Source of the DNA: Kandleria vitulina DSM 20405
GTDB lineage: Bacteria > Bacillota_I > Bacilli_A > Erysipelotrichales > Coprobacillaceae
Assembly: GCF_000702065.1 (NCBI RefSeq)
Contig: NZ_JNKN01000007.1
Span: 1 to 64,000, forward strand
DNA: 64,000 nucleotides
Direction of reading: 5' to 3'
Translations under genes and position numbers: made by a program
In this document: one piece after another, positions 27,605-37,397 of the stretch
How positions within the stretch are numbered: the stretch's first letter is position 1
Layout of the letters: each line of letters opens with the position of its first letter
Notes under the pieces: model-generated
What the model saw: only the letters and a program-made list of their open reading frames with translations
What the model was told of the DNA's origin: nothing
Databases searched by the model: none

Positions 27605-28528
27605 TTATTGAGAATTATTGCTTAATTTTTCTAAAGCCACTCTTGGGCAGGCACGCTCATACACTTCCTGCAGTTTTTTCTTTGACACATGCGTATAGAC
27701 CTGCGTTGTAGAGAGGTGGGAATGTCCCAAGAGTTCCTGTACCACCCTGATGTCCATGCCTGCATCTAAAAGATGTGTCGCAAAGGAATGACGAATAGTA
27801 TGAGGATGAATTTTCTTTAGTGGATCATAGTGAGCCATTGTGCGATCGACCACATTTTCCACTCCTCTGTTTGTAAGTCTCTTTCCTCTTCTGTTGACAA
27901 AGACATAATCATGATTTTCATGATAGGCTGCCATCAATTCTCTTCTTGATGTTTCAAGATACTTTACAAGACATTCTTTGGCATAAGAATGAAATGGTAC
28001 ATATCGCTGCTTGTTGCCTTTCCCTTCTACAAGAAGAAGAGATTCATCAAGATGAACATTCTCTAATCTAAGATTAACAACTTCCGCGCATCTTAATCCT
28101 GAAGCATACATTAATTCAAGCATCGCCTTATTTCTTACGCCCAAATCATCTTTGGTTTCAATGCTGTCAAGATACCCCATCATTTCTTCTACATAAAGAA
28201 AATCTGGATTGTGGGTTCCTGTCTTTAATGATTTAACTAATAAGAAAGGATTCATCTTGATGTCATTGTTTCTAGCAAGATACTTGAAAAAGCTTCTTAA
28301 AGAACTCAATCGATGATTGATTGTCACATGTGATAATCCTTCTGAATTCAAGTAGACAAGATAGCTTCTAATGAAAAGATAATCTACTTCCTTAAAAGAA
28401 GAAAGCGATTCTCTTCTCATATAGCTAATAAAATCATTTATTTCTCTTTGATACGATTGATAAGTCAAATCAGAATATCGCTTTTGATATTTAAGATAAT
28501 GCAAAAATGCATCTCTTTCTTTATTCAC
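27605..28528 (-). CDS. Tyrosine recombinase XerC/XerD
   Basis: Site-specific recombinase that resolves chromosome dimers with a partner at dif. The SAM-like N-terminal domain is followed by the catalytic domain with Arg in [24 protein letters not shown] (His-x-x-Arg), [15 protein letters not shown] (His and the Tyr nucleophile). Start: GTG at 28528 has GAAGG about 8 bases upstream, better than the TTG at 28543. It overlaps the 3' end of trmFO by 8 bases. XerC and XerD cannot be told apart here; the trmFO neighbourhood favours XerC. Confidence 0.88.
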   Translation of the reverse strand: MNKERDAFLHYLKYQKRYSDLTYQSYQREINDFISYMRRESLSSFKEVDYLFIRSYLVYLNSEGLSHVTINHRLSSLRSFFKYLARNNDIKMNPFLLVKSLKTGTHNPDFLYVEEMMGYLDSIETKDDLGVRNKAMLELMYASGLRCAEVVNLRLENVHLDESLLLVEGKGNKQRYVPFHSYAKECLVKYLETSRRELMAAYHENHDYVFVNRRGKRLTNRGVENVVDRTMAHYDPLKKIHPHTIRHSFATHLLDAGMDIRVVQELLGHSHLSTTQVYTHVSKKKLQEVYERACPRVALEKLSNNSQ

Positions 28529-29828
28529 TATAGTTACCTTCAATAAATGCTTTCATCTTATCAATCGCTCTTTTTGCGTAGGCATCCTTCTTTTCCTTCT
28601 TCTTCACCTTAAACTCAAGATCAGGCAAAATACCAAAGTTAGCCTTCATTGGCTGGAAGTCAGTCTTACTAGCATGAGTGATATAGTAAGCCAATGATCC
28701 CATGACAGTCTGTCTTGGGAAGACGATTGGTTCTTCATTTTTAAGATATCTTACCATATTCATACCGGCAACCATTCCGCTTTGTGCTGATTCTACATAC
28801 CCTTCTACACCTGTCATCTGTCCAGCAAAGAACAGATCTTCACGATCTTTATACTGATATGTTGGTTTTAAAAACATTGGTGAATTCAAGAAACAGTTAC
28901 GATGCATAACTCCATATCTGACAATCTTGGCATTTTCCAATCCTGGAATCATATGAATAATACGATCCTGTTCTCCCCATTTCAAATGAGTCTGGAATCC
29001 TACGATATTATAAAGGCTGCCAACCGCATTATCCTGACGAAGCTGAACAACTGCTTCATCTCTTTTGCCACCATCTCTTTCAAGTCCTACTGGTTTCATT
29101 GGACCAAACAATAATGTCTGTTTTCCCCTGCGGGCCATTTCTTCAAATGGCATACATCCTTCAAAGAATTTTTCTTCATAATCATGTGGTTTCACTGTTT
29201 CTGCATTAATTAATGCATCATAGAAAGCATCAAACTGTTCCTTGTTCATTGGACAGTTGATATATTCAGCGTCCCCTTTATCATAACGTGATTTATAGTA
29301 GGCAATATCAAAGTTGATACTATCCTTCTCTACAATAGGTGCTGCTGCATCATAGAAATAGAAGTATTCTTCCATTCCTAACAGTTTAGCAATTTCTTTA
29401 GATAAGCCATCACTTGTCAAAGGTCCTGAAGCAATGATAGTAGGTCCTTCAGGAATCTTAGTTACTTCTTCATTGATGACATTAACCAATGGATGGTTCT
29501 TAATATAATTCGTTATATCTTCACTAAAGCCAAAGCGATCTACTGCTAATGATCCACCAGCGGGTACCGCATGTTTTCTGGCATATTCAATGATCAATGA
29601 ATGATTCATTGTCATTTCTTCTTTTAAGACACCCACCGCATTCTTTAATCCGTCAGCTCTTAATGAATTGGAACATACAAGTTCCGCAAAAAATTCTGTT
29701 TTATGTGCATCTGTACTTTTGACAGGACGCATTTCATAAAGGTTAACAGGAATACCTGCACGAACAAGCTGATTAACAGCTTCTACCCCAGCAAGTCCTG
29801 CCCCGATTACATTTACTCTTTTTTCCAT
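28521..29828 (-). CDS. trmFO: Folate-dependent tRNA (uracil-54-C5)-methyltransferase TrmFO
   Basis: FAD enzyme that methylates U54 in the T loop using methylene-tetrahydrofolate. It starts [20 protein letters not shown] (FAD-binding motif) and contains the family segments [37 protein letters not shown] and [15 protein letters not shown]. 435 aa. The ATG at 29828 has GGTGAT close upstream; the longer frame extends into the topA terminator. The order topA-trmFO-xerC matches that in B. subtilis. Confidence 0.97.
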   Translation of the reverse strand: MEKRVNVIGAGLAGVEAVNQLVRAGIPVNLYEMRPVKSTDAHKTEFFAELVCSNSLRADGLKNAVGVLKEEMTMNHSLIIEYARKHAVPAGGSLAVDRFGFSEDITNYIKNHPLVNVINEEVTKIPEGPTIIASGPLTSDGLSKEIAKLLGMEEYFYFYDAAAPIVEKDSINFDIAYYKSRYDKGDAEYINCPMNKEQFDAFYDALINAETVKPHDYEEKFFEGCMPFEEMARRGKQTLLFGPMKPVGLERDGGKRDEAVVQLRQDNAVGSLYNIVGFQTHLKWGEQDRIIHMIPGLENAKIVRYGVMHRNCFLNSPMFLKPTYQYKDREDLFFAGQMTGVEGYVESAQSGMVAGMNMVRYLKNEEPIVFPRQTVMGSLAYYITHASKTDFQPMKANFGILPDLEFKVKKKEKKDAYAKRAIDKMKAFIEGNYSE

Positions 29829-29860
29829 ATTTATCACCGTCTTCATATTATCATGAAAAA

Positions 29861-29888
29861 ATAGAAAAATGAACTGCAAAGCAGTCCA
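29861..29888 (-). terminator. topA terminator
   Basis: GAACTGC (29871-29877) pairs with GCAGTCC (29881-29887) around AAA; on the minus strand it is followed by ATTTTTCTATTTTTTC. Read-through into trmFO is possible because trmFO has no clear promoter of its own. Confidence 0.7.
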
Positions 29889-31976
29889 TTATTCGTCAGT
29901 TTTCTTTGTATCTTTAATAATTGTCTTACACTTAGGATAGTTAGAACAAGCCTTAAATTCCCCAAATCGTCCTCGCTTAATGACAATCGGACTTCCACAG
30001 TTAGGACATTTTTCTCCTGTTTCCTTAGGTTCCTGTCCTTTAATGTGCTTGCACTTTGGATAATTTGAGCACGCTTCAAACATACCATAGCGTCCTCTCT
30101 TATAGACCATAGGGCTACCACACTTAGGACATGTTTCCCCAGTTGGTTCTCCGGTCTTATCATTTTCATCCTTCTTGATGTATTTACATTCAGGGAAATT
30201 TGAACAAGCTACAAATTCTCCATAGCGTCCTTTACGTACGACAAGATCTCCACCACATTCAGGACATTTTTCTCCTGTTTTCTTTGGTTCAATCTTTTCC
30301 ATGCCATCATATGCTTTTTCTAGAAGTGGTTCAAACTTTTCTTCGAACTTAGAGATAGCATTGACATAGGTATCCTGTCCGTTCGCAATTTCATCCAAGG
30401 CATTTTCCATGTAAGCTGTGTATTCTACATTGATGATAGAATCAAAATATTCAAGCAGTTTCTTATTAGTAAGAATGCCTGATTCAGTAGGAATGAATGA
30501 CTTATTGTCAATCTGTACATAGTCTCTTGTCACGATAGTATCAATGATTGAGGCATATGTAGATGGACGACCAATTCCTAATTCTTCAAGTTCTTTAATC
30601 AGCTTCGCTTCAGTATAGCGTGCTGGTGGTTTAGTGAAATGCTGCTGTTTATCAATATCAGTTGAAGTTAATACTTCCTCTTCTTTTAAAGCTGGCAATA
30701 CTTCATTGCTTGCTTTTTCATATTGACCATAGACTCTTAAGTAACCATCAAACTTCATTACGCTTCCTGATGCATTGAATTTGTAGTCATTATTATCAAG
30801 AACAATTGAAGTCGCATCCATTTTTGCTGGTGCCATAAGTGATGCCATAGCACGTGCGTATATTAATGAATAAAGCTTAAACTGTTCAGCACTTAAATAT
30901 TCCTTAACACTCTCAGGTGTTCTCTTGATGCTAGTTGGACGAATCCCTTCATGGGCATCCTGAACATTTTCAGTCTTCTTAGAAACCTTAGCACGACCAA
31001 CGTACTCTTTACCATATTTTTCTGTAATATAGTCTTTTGCTTCTGCCACAAACTCAGGTGCTAAACGAATGGAGTCCGTTCTCATGTAGGTAATAAGACC
31101 GACAGTATCTTCTCCTAAATCAATACCTTCATAAAGCTTCTGAGCAATGGACATTGTACGCTTTGCCTTGAAGTTAAGTTTAGAAGAGGCTTCCTGCTGT
31201 AATGTAGAAGTAATGAATGGCGCCTTAGAATTTCTCTTCTTAACGCTCTTCTTTAATGATTCAACAGTAAAATCTTTTGACAATGAATCAAAGATCTTCT
31301 GTGCTTCTTCTCCATTCTTGATTTCACATTTCTTAGTCTTATGTTTTGTAAGCTGAGCTTCAAATTTTGTATGATCTTTTTCAAAAGACGCTGTGATATT
31401 CCAATATTCTTCTGGTACGAACGCCTTGATTTCTTCTTCTTTTTCACAGATTAATCTTAATGCAACTGACTGTACACGTCCTGCTGATTTCGATTTGATC
31501 TTTCTTTGTAATAATTTAGAAAGCTTAAAACCGATGATACGATCTAGAACACGTCTTGTTTCCTGAGATTTTACAAGATTCTGATCAATCTTTCTTGGAT
31601 GTTCCAATGCCTGTGTAATTGCATTTTTAGTAACCTCATGGAATTCAATACGGTTATTTTGATCCATATCAATATCAAGAACCTGTGCCAAATGCCAAGA
31701 AATCGCTTCTCCCTCACGATCGGGATCGGTTGCGAGATAGACATAGTCAGCATCTTTTACATATTTCTTTAATTCTTTCACTACATCTTTTTTTCCTCTA
31801 CTAATAGAGTAGTTAGGAGCATAATCATTTTCTAGATCAATACCAAGACCGCCTTTTCCTGTCGTTGCAAGATCGCGAATATGCCCTTTAGAAGATGTAA
31901 CAATGAAATCTTCCCCTAAATATTTAGCAATAGTTTTTGATTTAGATGGTGATTCCACAATGACGAGATTTTTCAT
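29889..31976 (-). CDS. topA: DNA topoisomerase I
   Basis: Relaxes negative supercoils. The TOPRIM domain is at the N-terminus (VIVESPSKSKTIAKYLG, DPDREGEAISWHL), the active-site tyrosine in GLITYMRTDS near residue 295, and three four-cysteine zinc ribbons at the C-terminus, each of the form CPxCG...CSNxPxCK (about 575-690). Length 695 aa, normal for Bacillota. GGAGG lies 8 bases before the ATG. Downstream of dprA, as in B. subtilis. Confidence 0.98.
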   Translation of the reverse strand: MKNLVIVESPSKSKTIAKYLGEDFIVTSSKGHIRDLATTGKGGLGIDLENDYAPNYSISRGKKDVVKELKKYVKDADYVYLATDPDREGEAISWHLAQVLDIDMDQNNRIEFHEVTKNAITQALEHPRKIDQNLVKSQETRRVLDRIIGFKLSKLLQRKIKSKSAGRVQSVALRLICEKEEEIKAFVPEEYWNITASFEKDHTKFEAQLTKHKTKKCEIKNGEEAQKIFDSLSKDFTVESLKKSVKKRNSKAPFITSTLQQEASSKLNFKAKRTMSIAQKLYEGIDLGEDTVGLITYMRTDSIRLAPEFVAEAKDYITEKYGKEYVGRAKVSKKTENVQDAHEGIRPTSIKRTPESVKEYLSAEQFKLYSLIYARAMASLMAPAKMDATSIVLDNNDYKFNASGSVMKFDGYLRVYGQYEKASNEVLPALKEEEVLTSTDIDKQQHFTKPPARYTEAKLIKELEELGIGRPSTYASIIDTIVTRDYVQIDNKSFIPTESGILTNKKLLEYFDSIINVEYTAYMENALDEIANGQDTYVNAISKFEEKFEPLLEKAYDGMEKIEPKKTGEKCPECGGDLVVRKGRYGEFVACSNFPECKYIKKDENDKTGEPTGETCPKCGSPMVYKRGRYGMFEACSNYPKCKHIKGQEPKETGEKCPNCGSPIVIKRGRFGEFKACSNYPKCKTIIKDTKKTDE

Positions 31977-32033
31977 GTGTATCGCCTCCTTACGCTTTCC
32001 TATTATTAAACATTTAACAAATATTTGTCAACA

Positions 32034-32792
32034 TTAATATAGCTCTTCAATAATATCTTCACCTTTCAAAACAATCTTTGCACCTTGTGCAATAAGCTCA
32101 TTGCAGCCCTGTGGATCATCTATTCTTCCTGGTACTGCCAATACATCTTTTCCCTGTTCTAACGCAAATCCTACCGTAATCATCGTACCGCTTTTTCGAT
32201 GTGCTTCCATGACAACCACTTTTGAAGAAAGGCCGGATATCAATCTGTTTCTTTTTGGAAAACAATCTTTTCTTGGCATCATATCTAATGGATATTCAGA
32301 GATGACAAGTTCATTTTCTTTCATCTGACGATACATCTCTTCATGTTTTTTAGGATAGCAATAATCAATCCCACTGCCAAGAACAGCACAGGTATGAAGA
32401 TGATTCCTCATTGCTTCACGATGACACTCTCCATCAATGCCAATGGCCATTCCTGAAATGATAGTGATCTCTTCATGAGATAGCTGACTAATCAATGTTT
32501 GTGTCGCTTTTCTCCCATAACAAGAAGGATGACGGGTACCGATCATGCCGATACATTTCTTATTAAGAATCTTTAAATCACCATAATAAAACAATACAAA
32601 AGGTGGACAGGTAATCTCTTTAAGCTGATCAGGATAATCTTCACTGATAATAGTCGTGTACTTGCTTTTTACCTTTGAAAGCATCCTCTTCTTATCTTCC
32701 TCTTCCACATATTCCTTTTCTTCTAAAGCTTTTAAAATAAGATCAAAATCTCCGTTGTACTTTAATGCAAAATAAACAAGTATTTCTTCCAT
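32034..32792 (-). CDS. dprA: DNA processing protein DprA
   Basis: Loads RecA onto incoming single-stranded DNA during transformation. The Rossmann-like core is complete: GTRHPSCYGRKAT, ISGMAIGIDGECHREA, VLGSGIDYCYP, SEYPLDMMPRKDCFPKRNR, SGTMITVGFALEQG, VPGRIDDPQGCNELIAQGA. At 252 aa it is about 45 residues shorter than the B. subtilis protein, with a reduced N-terminal region and no C-terminal winged helix. The ribosome site is weak. Together with comEA and comEC it argues for a DNA-uptake capacity. Confidence 0.93.
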   Translation of the reverse strand: MEEILVYFALKYNGDFDLILKALEEKEYVEEEDKKRMLSKVKSKYTTIISEDYPDQLKEITCPPFVLFYYGDLKILNKKCIGMIGTRHPSCYGRKATQTLISQLSHEEITIISGMAIGIDGECHREAMRNHLHTCAVLGSGIDYCYPKKHEEMYRQMKENELVISEYPLDMMPRKDCFPKRNRLISGLSSKVVVMEAHRKSGTMITVGFALEQGKDVLAVPGRIDDPQGCNELIAQGAKIVLKGEDIIEELY

Positions 32793-32807
32793 ATGTCATT
32801 TTTACCA

Positions 32808-33167
32808 TCACTCATCTTTATAAGAAAGCTCTTTTATAAACATTCTTTGTTTCTTTGGCGTTAACAATAAACCAATAAGGCTTGCCCCAATAATCATGTA
32901 AGACAATTGATCGTTAGCAGAAACAACATAGATATGTTCTCCATTATTATTCCATAAAGAAAAAGAACATGATTTGATAGCCTTGATCATTTTCACATTC
33001 TTCTTTTCTCTTATTTCTTTAGCTAAATTATCAATGTAGACATAGTCTTTTTCTGATAAAGGATAGACCAAGAAATAACGCATACATATGTAATAATAGT
33101 TTCTTTTCTTATAATAGATAACGAATTCTTTATTGTCTAATATTTTAAGATAAAGTAGACAACTCAT
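32808..33167 (-). CDS. Protein of unknown function (119 aa)
   Basis: I do not recognise it. It is rich in Tyr and Lys at the N-terminus, has a mixed alpha/beta middle (YFLVYPLSEKDYVYIDNLA), and one hydrophobic segment at about 88-102 (MIIGASLIGLLL). AGGAGG lies 7 bases before the ATG, so the start is secure. It is followed 15 bases later by dprA and is probably co-transcribed with it. Confidence 0.6.
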   Translation of the reverse strand: MSCLLYLKILDNKEFVIYYKKRNYYYICMRYFLVYPLSEKDYVYIDNLAKEIREKKNVKMIKAIKSCSFSLWNNNGEHIYVVSANDQLSYMIIGASLIGLLLTPKKQRMFIKELSYKDE

Positions 33168-33213
33168 GGTGTAACCTCCTATTATCTTTATTCATAAAAA
33201 GAGGCCTTTTTTC

Positions 33214-33245
33214 TCATAAAAAAACTGATCTTGATAGATCAGTTT
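33214..33245 (-). terminator. uppP terminator
   Basis: AAACTGATC (33222-33230) pairs with GATCAGTTT (33237-33245), overlapping the stop codon; T6-7 follows on the minus strand. Confidence 0.9.
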
Positions 33246-34098
33246 AATGTGTAGTGATAACACCCATGACTCCTAGCAGCAATACAAGAATACCAAGAAT
33301 GATACGATACCATCCGAAGACCTTGAAGTCATGTTTTTTGATATAGGCCATCAAGAACTTGATGATCACCATTGATACCGCAAATGATACAACACATCCA
33401 ATAATTAAAGTAATAAGCTGTGTTGAAGTGAAGGCAAAGCCGAATTTTACCATCTTTAATAGACTTGCACCAAACATGACTGGAATAGCAAGGAAGAATG
33501 TAAATTCTGCTGCTACTGTTCTTGATACACCAATCATTAAGGCTCCGACAATAGTCGCACCTGAACGAGATGTACCAGGGAAGATTGCGGCAATAAGCTG
33601 GAACATACCAATAAGGAAAGCTGTTTTCCCATTGATTGCTTTTAAAGAACGAACACGTGGTTTCATATCTTTATTTTTATTTTCTACAACGATGAAAGCA
33701 ACACCAAATACAATTAATGCGATTGAGACGCATAGTGGGTTATAGAACCATTTTTCAAAGAGTTCATCGAAGAGAACACCAACAATGGCAGCTGGTACAC
33801 AGGCTACAAGGATCTTTAGCCATAGATTGATGATTTCAAAATCAACATAGCGCTTGATACCTTCTTCTTCCTGTTTATTTCTAAATGGCCAAATTTCATT
33901 CCAGAAAATAACGACAACGGCCATGATTGCTCCTAACTGGATCACCACTTCAAACATGCTGTAGAAGTCTGCTCCGAGCATTTTTTTCATATTAAGAAAT
34001 GATTCAAGAATAATCAGATGACCTGTTGAACTTACTGGTAGCCATTCTGTAATTCCTTCTACAATTCCAAAGAATAGGCTTAATAAATATGTAATCAT
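33244..34098 (-). CDS. uppP: Undecaprenyl-diphosphatase UppP (BacA)
   Basis: Integral membrane enzyme that recycles the undecaprenyl carrier lipid for cell-wall synthesis; its overexpression gives bacitracin resistance in other species. Both family motifs are present: GIVEGITEWLPVSSTGH near the N-terminus and PGTSRSGATIVGAL around residue 170. About eight hydrophobic segments, 284 aa, normal. AAGGAG lies 7 bases before the ATG. Downstream of rnhB with a small gap. Confidence 0.97.
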   Translation of the reverse strand: MITYLLSLFFGIVEGITEWLPVSSTGHLIILESFLNMKKMLGADFYSMFEVVIQLGAIMAVVVIFWNEIWPFRNKQEEEGIKRYVDFEIINLWLKILVACVPAAIVGVLFDELFEKWFYNPLCVSIALIVFGVAFIVVENKNKDMKPRVRSLKAINGKTAFLIGMFQLIAAIFPGTSRSGATIVGALMIGVSRTVAAEFTFFLAIPVMFGASLLKMVKFGFAFTSTQLITLIIGCVVSFAVSMVIIKFLMAYIKKHDFKVFGWYRIILGILVLLLGVMGVITTH

Positions 34099-34146
34099 AT
34101 GCTTTCTCCTTATAAATGATATGTTTACTATACCACTTCTTTAACA

Positions 34147-34788
34147 TTAATCAACATCATTAAAGTCAAATAAAGATAATTGCTCATTAAGTACTTCTTG
34201 AACTGGCGCAAAAGATTTTCTGTGAATTGGTGTAACCCCATATTTTCTAAGTGCCTCTTTATGTGCCTTTGTGACATATCCTTTATGCTTTTCAAAGCCG
34301 TATTCTGGATATTTTTTTCCATATTCTTTCATTAGTCGATCTCTTGTCACTTTGGCTAAAATGCTTGCTGCAGCAATCGATTGTGACTTGCTGTCGCCTT
34401 TGACAATTGCTTCATGTGGAAGCTCATTTCCTAATGGCATAGCATCTGTCAATGCGAAATCAGGTTTCTTGTCAATGCTTCTGATAATGCGTAGCATCCC
34501 TTCTTTTGAAGCCTGATAGACATTAAGTGAATCAACTTCTTCTACATCAATTATTTCTATTTTATAAGCTAAAGCATTTTCTATGATAATATCAAATAAT
34601 GCTTCTCTTTTCTTTTCTGTTAATTTTTTTGAATCATTAATGCGTTCATCATAGTAATCTTCTGGAAAAATAACACCTCCAACAACAAGAGGTCCAGCCA
34701 TTGGACCTCTTCCTGCTTCATCTAATCCTATGATTGTATGGTAGCCTAATGTTCTTGCTTTCTTTTCAAATTCAAGTCTTTCACACAT
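34147..34788 (-). CDS. rnhB: Ribonuclease HII
   Basis: Removes ribonucleotides and RNA primers from DNA. Catalytic motif GLDEAGRGPMAGPLVVG and a second acidic residue in DAMPLGNELPHEAIVKGDSK. About 213 aa. The ATG at 34788 overlaps the rbgA stop codon by 8 bases, a translational coupling seen also in B. subtilis (rbgA-rnhB); the longer frame to 34827 lies fully within rbgA and is rejected. Confidence 0.96.
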   Translation of the reverse strand: MCERLEFEKKARTLGYHTIIGLDEAGRGPMAGPLVVGGVIFPEDYYDERINDSKKLTEKKREALFDIIIENALAYKIEIIDVEEVDSLNVYQASKEGMLRIIRSIDKKPDFALTDAMPLGNELPHEAIVKGDSKSQSIAAASILAKVTRDRLMKEYGKKYPEYGFEKHKGYVTKAHKEALRKYGVTPIHRKSFAPVQEVLNEQLSLFDFNDVD

Positions 34789-35638
34789 TTGGTCTTTCCC
34801 ATGATACAGATCCAAAAGCACCATCAAATAGATCTTTAAAGAATAGATCCATGACTCTTTCGTAATCTGTTTCTCCTCTCACTTTCTTAAGATGTCTCAC
34901 TTTAGCAATCTGTTCAAATACTGGAAGTACCCAGTCTTCCTGTTCATCAAATGATAAATCATAACGCTCTTTAAGAGCTGATGGATAGTACTTATTTAAA
35001 TATGAGATTGCATAGATGAATAGATCATCTCGAGGAAGAATATCTAATTTGATTGAACCAATCAACGCTACGTTCTTGGCAATCTGTTCATCTGTATATT
35101 TTGGAGCTAATACGCCCGGTGTATCAAAGAGTTCAAAATCTTTGTCCACCCTGATGATCTGCTGTGCCTTAGTGACACCTGGTCTATTGCCAGTGACAGC
35201 TGCTTTTCTTTTAGCGAGCTGATTGATAAATGTAGATTTCCCTACATTAGGCACACCGATAACCATTGCACGAATAGCTCTTGGCTTTAAGCCTCTGCTT
35301 CGTTCTTTTTCCATTTTTTCACGAAGTACCAGCTTACATTTATTGATAATCTTTTTATATTCATTAAAGCTTTTTAGATTGACGGTCATTGCTTCGTAGC
35401 CTTGTTTCTTAAAAGCATCAATCCACAATTCAGTCACCTGATTGTCTGCTAAATCTTTTTTCGTCATAACAATCAGTCTTGGCTTGTTTTTAATAATACG
35501 ATCAAATGTCCTATTCTTTGAAGAATATGGTGCTCTAGCATCTACAAGTTCAATAACAATATCAATAAGTTTGATCTTGCTTTCAATTTCTCGTTCTGCT
35601 TTCGCCATATGACCAGGATACCATTGTATTTGTGCCAT
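34781..35638 (-). CDS. rbgA: Ribosome biogenesis GTPase RbgA (YlqF)
   Basis: Late-stage 50S assembly GTPase. Circularly permuted G domain: the G4 motif TKKDLAD (about residue 59) precedes G1 GVPNVGKSTF (about 128) and the G3 DTPGV. It starts MAQIQWYPGHMAKAEREI, a well-conserved opening. About 285 aa. The ATG at 35638 overlaps the lepB stop region; the frame upstream to 35686 is rejected because it lies inside lepB. Confidence 0.97.
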   Translation of the reverse strand: MAQIQWYPGHMAKAEREIESKIKLIDIVIELVDARAPYSSKNRTFDRIIKNKPRLIVMTKKDLADNQVTELWIDAFKKQGYEAMTVNLKSFNEYKKIINKCKLVLREKMEKERSRGLKPRAIRAMVIGVPNVGKSTFINQLAKRKAAVTGNRPGVTKAQQIIRVDKDFELFDTPGVLAPKYTDEQIAKNVALIGSIKLDILPRDDLFIYAISYLNKYYPSALKERYDLSFDEQEDWVLPVFEQIAKVRHLKKVRGETDYERVMDLFFKDLFDGAFGSVSWERPNV

Positions 35639-35639
35639 A

Positions 35640-36155
35640 TTACTCAGTCCTTCCCATTTTATTGAATGGATAAAGTATAATTCCACCTCTTGCCTTAAAA
35701 TCTTTTATTGTAAAAGTACCTAAAGCACGAGAATCTACAGAGTTAAGTCGATTATCACCTAACACATAGTATTCTCCCTTTTTAAGAGTGACTTTAAAAT
35801 TATTAGTAAAAAGTGGACTTTCCATTTCTCTTTTCTTTTGTTCCTTAAAACTTTGATCTAAGAACGTTTCCTTCACATATTTCCCATTGACATAGAGTTT
35901 ATCGTTCTTATATTCAATTGTTTCTCCAGGTAAGCCAATAACCCTTTTAATAATTGTCTCTTTCAGTGTTTCAGAGCTTAAAACAACTATATCAAAACGT
36001 TTAATGACACTAAAATCTCTAGACATAATCGCAAATTCTCCATCCTGTAATGTGGATTCCATCGATGTCCCGCTGACAGTCACGGGCAATAGACAGGATC
36101 TCACCAGTACTACAAGGGCAAGAACCGCAATTACTGCTATAACTTTCTTTTTCAT
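35640..36155 (-). CDS. lepB: Signal peptidase I
   Basis: Cleaves signal peptides outside the membrane. One N-terminal transmembrane anchor (about 4-22), the nucleophile Ser31 in SGTSMEST, the general-base Lys70 in IIKRVIGLPGE, and the GDNRLNSVDSR box near the C-terminus. 171 aa, the short Gram-positive form. It lies between rplS and rbgA, the common order. Confidence 0.96.
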   Translation of the reverse strand: MKKKVIAVIAVLALVVLVRSCLLPVTVSGTSMESTLQDGEFAIMSRDFSVIKRFDIVVLSSETLKETIIKRVIGLPGETIEYKNDKLYVNGKYVKETFLDQSFKEQKKREMESPLFTNNFKVTLKKGEYYVLGDNRLNSVDSRALGTFTIKDFKARGGIILYPFNKMGRTE

Positions 36156-36180
36156 TAATAAACCTCTACTTTCAAAGAGA

Positions 36181-36213
36181 AAAAAAGAATGGAGGATATC
36201 TCCCCCATTCTTT
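36181..36213 (-). terminator. rplS terminator
   Basis: AAGAATGG (36185-36192) pairs with CCATTCTT (36205-36212) just after the rplS stop; T6 follows on the minus strand. Confidence 0.85.
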
Positions 36214-36214
36214 C

Positions 36215-36565
36215 TTATTTACGTAATTCTTTAATTCTAGCTGCTTTACCAGATAAGTTACGTAAGTAATGTAATTTAGCTCTACGTACTTTACCGATCT
36301 TAGCTACTTCAATATGATCAATAATTGGTGAATGAATTGGGAATACTCTTTCTACACCTACACCGTAAGAAATTTTTCTAACAGTGAATGTTTCACCAAT
36401 ACCTTTACCTTTTTTTGCGATACAAACACCTTCAAATAACTGAACACGTGATTTGTTACCTTCCTGAATAGTTACGTATACTTTTAAAGTATCACCAGGT
36501 TTGAAAGTTGGAATATCACTTCTTAACTGGTTTTTTGTGATCTGATCTACTAACTGCATGTTCAT
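36215..36565 (-). CDS. rplS: 50S ribosomal protein L19
   Basis: Large-subunit protein at the 30S interface. Family segments: [34 protein letters not shown] and the ending [17 protein letters not shown]. About 116 aa. Two ATG codons (36565 and 36559) follow AGGAGG; the first at a spacing of 10 is given. It has its own promoter and leader RNA, although it follows trmD. Confidence 0.96.
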   Translation of the reverse strand: MNMQLVDQITKNQLRSDIPTFKPGDTLKVYVTIQEGNKSRVQLFEGVCIAKKGKGIGETFTVRKISYGVGVERVFPIHSPIIDHIEVAKIGKVRRAKLHYLRNLSGKAARIKELRK

Positions 36566-36571
36566 GATCAA

Positions 36572-36645
36572 TTTTCCTCCTATTATATCAATTGTAGTCT
36601 TGGAAGTTCATGATGTGTCATCAGCGGAGCTTCTGTGTCATACGA
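36572..36645 (-). ncRNA. rplS leader RNA, possible L19 leader motif
   Basis: About 80 bases between the promoter overlapping the trmD stop and rplS. On the minus strand TGATG pairs with CATCA around ACA (near 36609-36622), flanked by GAAG/CTTC pairing. Structured L19 leaders are known in Bacillota; whether this one fits the published model needs a covariance search. Confidence 0.42.
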
Positions 36646-36652
36646 CTTAGGT

Positions 36653-36681
36653 ATAATAACATCTTTTATCACGGATATCAA
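36653..36681 (-). promoter_or_regulatory. rplS promoter overlapping the trmD stop codon
   Basis: On the minus strand TTGATA (36681-36676), a 17-base spacer and TATTAT (36658-36653). The -35 hexamer contains the TGA stop of trmD. Confidence 0.65.
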
Positions 36682-37397
36682 TAATTTTCTTTTATTTCTT
36701 CCAGTAATTTTAATTCTTCTTCTGTAAATGTTCTACCTTCCAATAAATCAGGTCTTCTGATCATTGTACGTCTTAATGATTCCTTTAATCTCCACTTGCG
36801 AATATTTTCATGATGACCAGAAAGCAGTACCTCTGGAACACGTGTTCCATCATATTCTGCAGGATGCGTATACTGTGGATACTCTAATAGCCCATTGGAG
36901 AATGAATCATCTTCATGGCTGGATTGTCTGATTGCCCCATGCAATAATCTAATAATCGCATCACTTATGACCATACTAGAAAGTTCTCCACCAGTAAGAA
37001 CATAATCACCGATGGATACTTCCATATCCACATAGTCCCTGATTCTTTCATCGAATCCTTCATAATGACCACAAATAAAGATAATATGTTTTTCATTTGA
37101 AAGATCTACAGCCATCTTCTGAGAAAATGTCTGTCCCTGTGGGGACATAAGAATGACTAGTGAATCATCGGTTGTGATCGTTTTAAGACAATCAAGCAAC
37201 GGCTGGCACATCAGTACCATACCCTGACCTCCGCCATATGGTGTATCGTCAACACTTTTATGTCGATCTAAAGCAAATTCACGGAAATCATGAATTTCTA
37301 CTTCTACTACACCTTTTTCTATAGCTCTTTTAATAATGGATGTATGAAGGAAACCTTCAAACATCTCTGGGAACAAGGATAGAATATCAATCTTCAT
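36678..37397 (-). CDS. trmD: tRNA (guanine-37-N1)-methyltransferase
   Basis: Methylates G37 next to the anticodon, preventing frameshifting. SPOUT-fold knot motifs: HKSVDDTPYGGGQGMV, ICGHYEGFDERI, SIGDYVLTGGEL. About 239 aa. The ATG at 37397 has GAGGG 8 bases upstream and overlaps the rimM stop by 11 bases, the classic coupled rimM-trmD pair. Confidence 0.98.
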   Translation of the reverse strand: MKIDILSLFPEMFEGFLHTSIIKRAIEKGVVEVEIHDFREFALDRHKSVDDTPYGGGQGMVLMCQPLLDCLKTITTDDSLVILMSPQGQTFSQKMAVDLSNEKHIIFICGHYEGFDERIRDYVDMEVSIGDYVLTGGELSSMVISDAIIRLLHGAIRQSSHEDDSFSNGLLEYPQYTHPAEYDGTRVPEVLLSGHHENIRKWRLKESLRRTMIRRPDLLEGRTFTEEELKLLEEIKENY

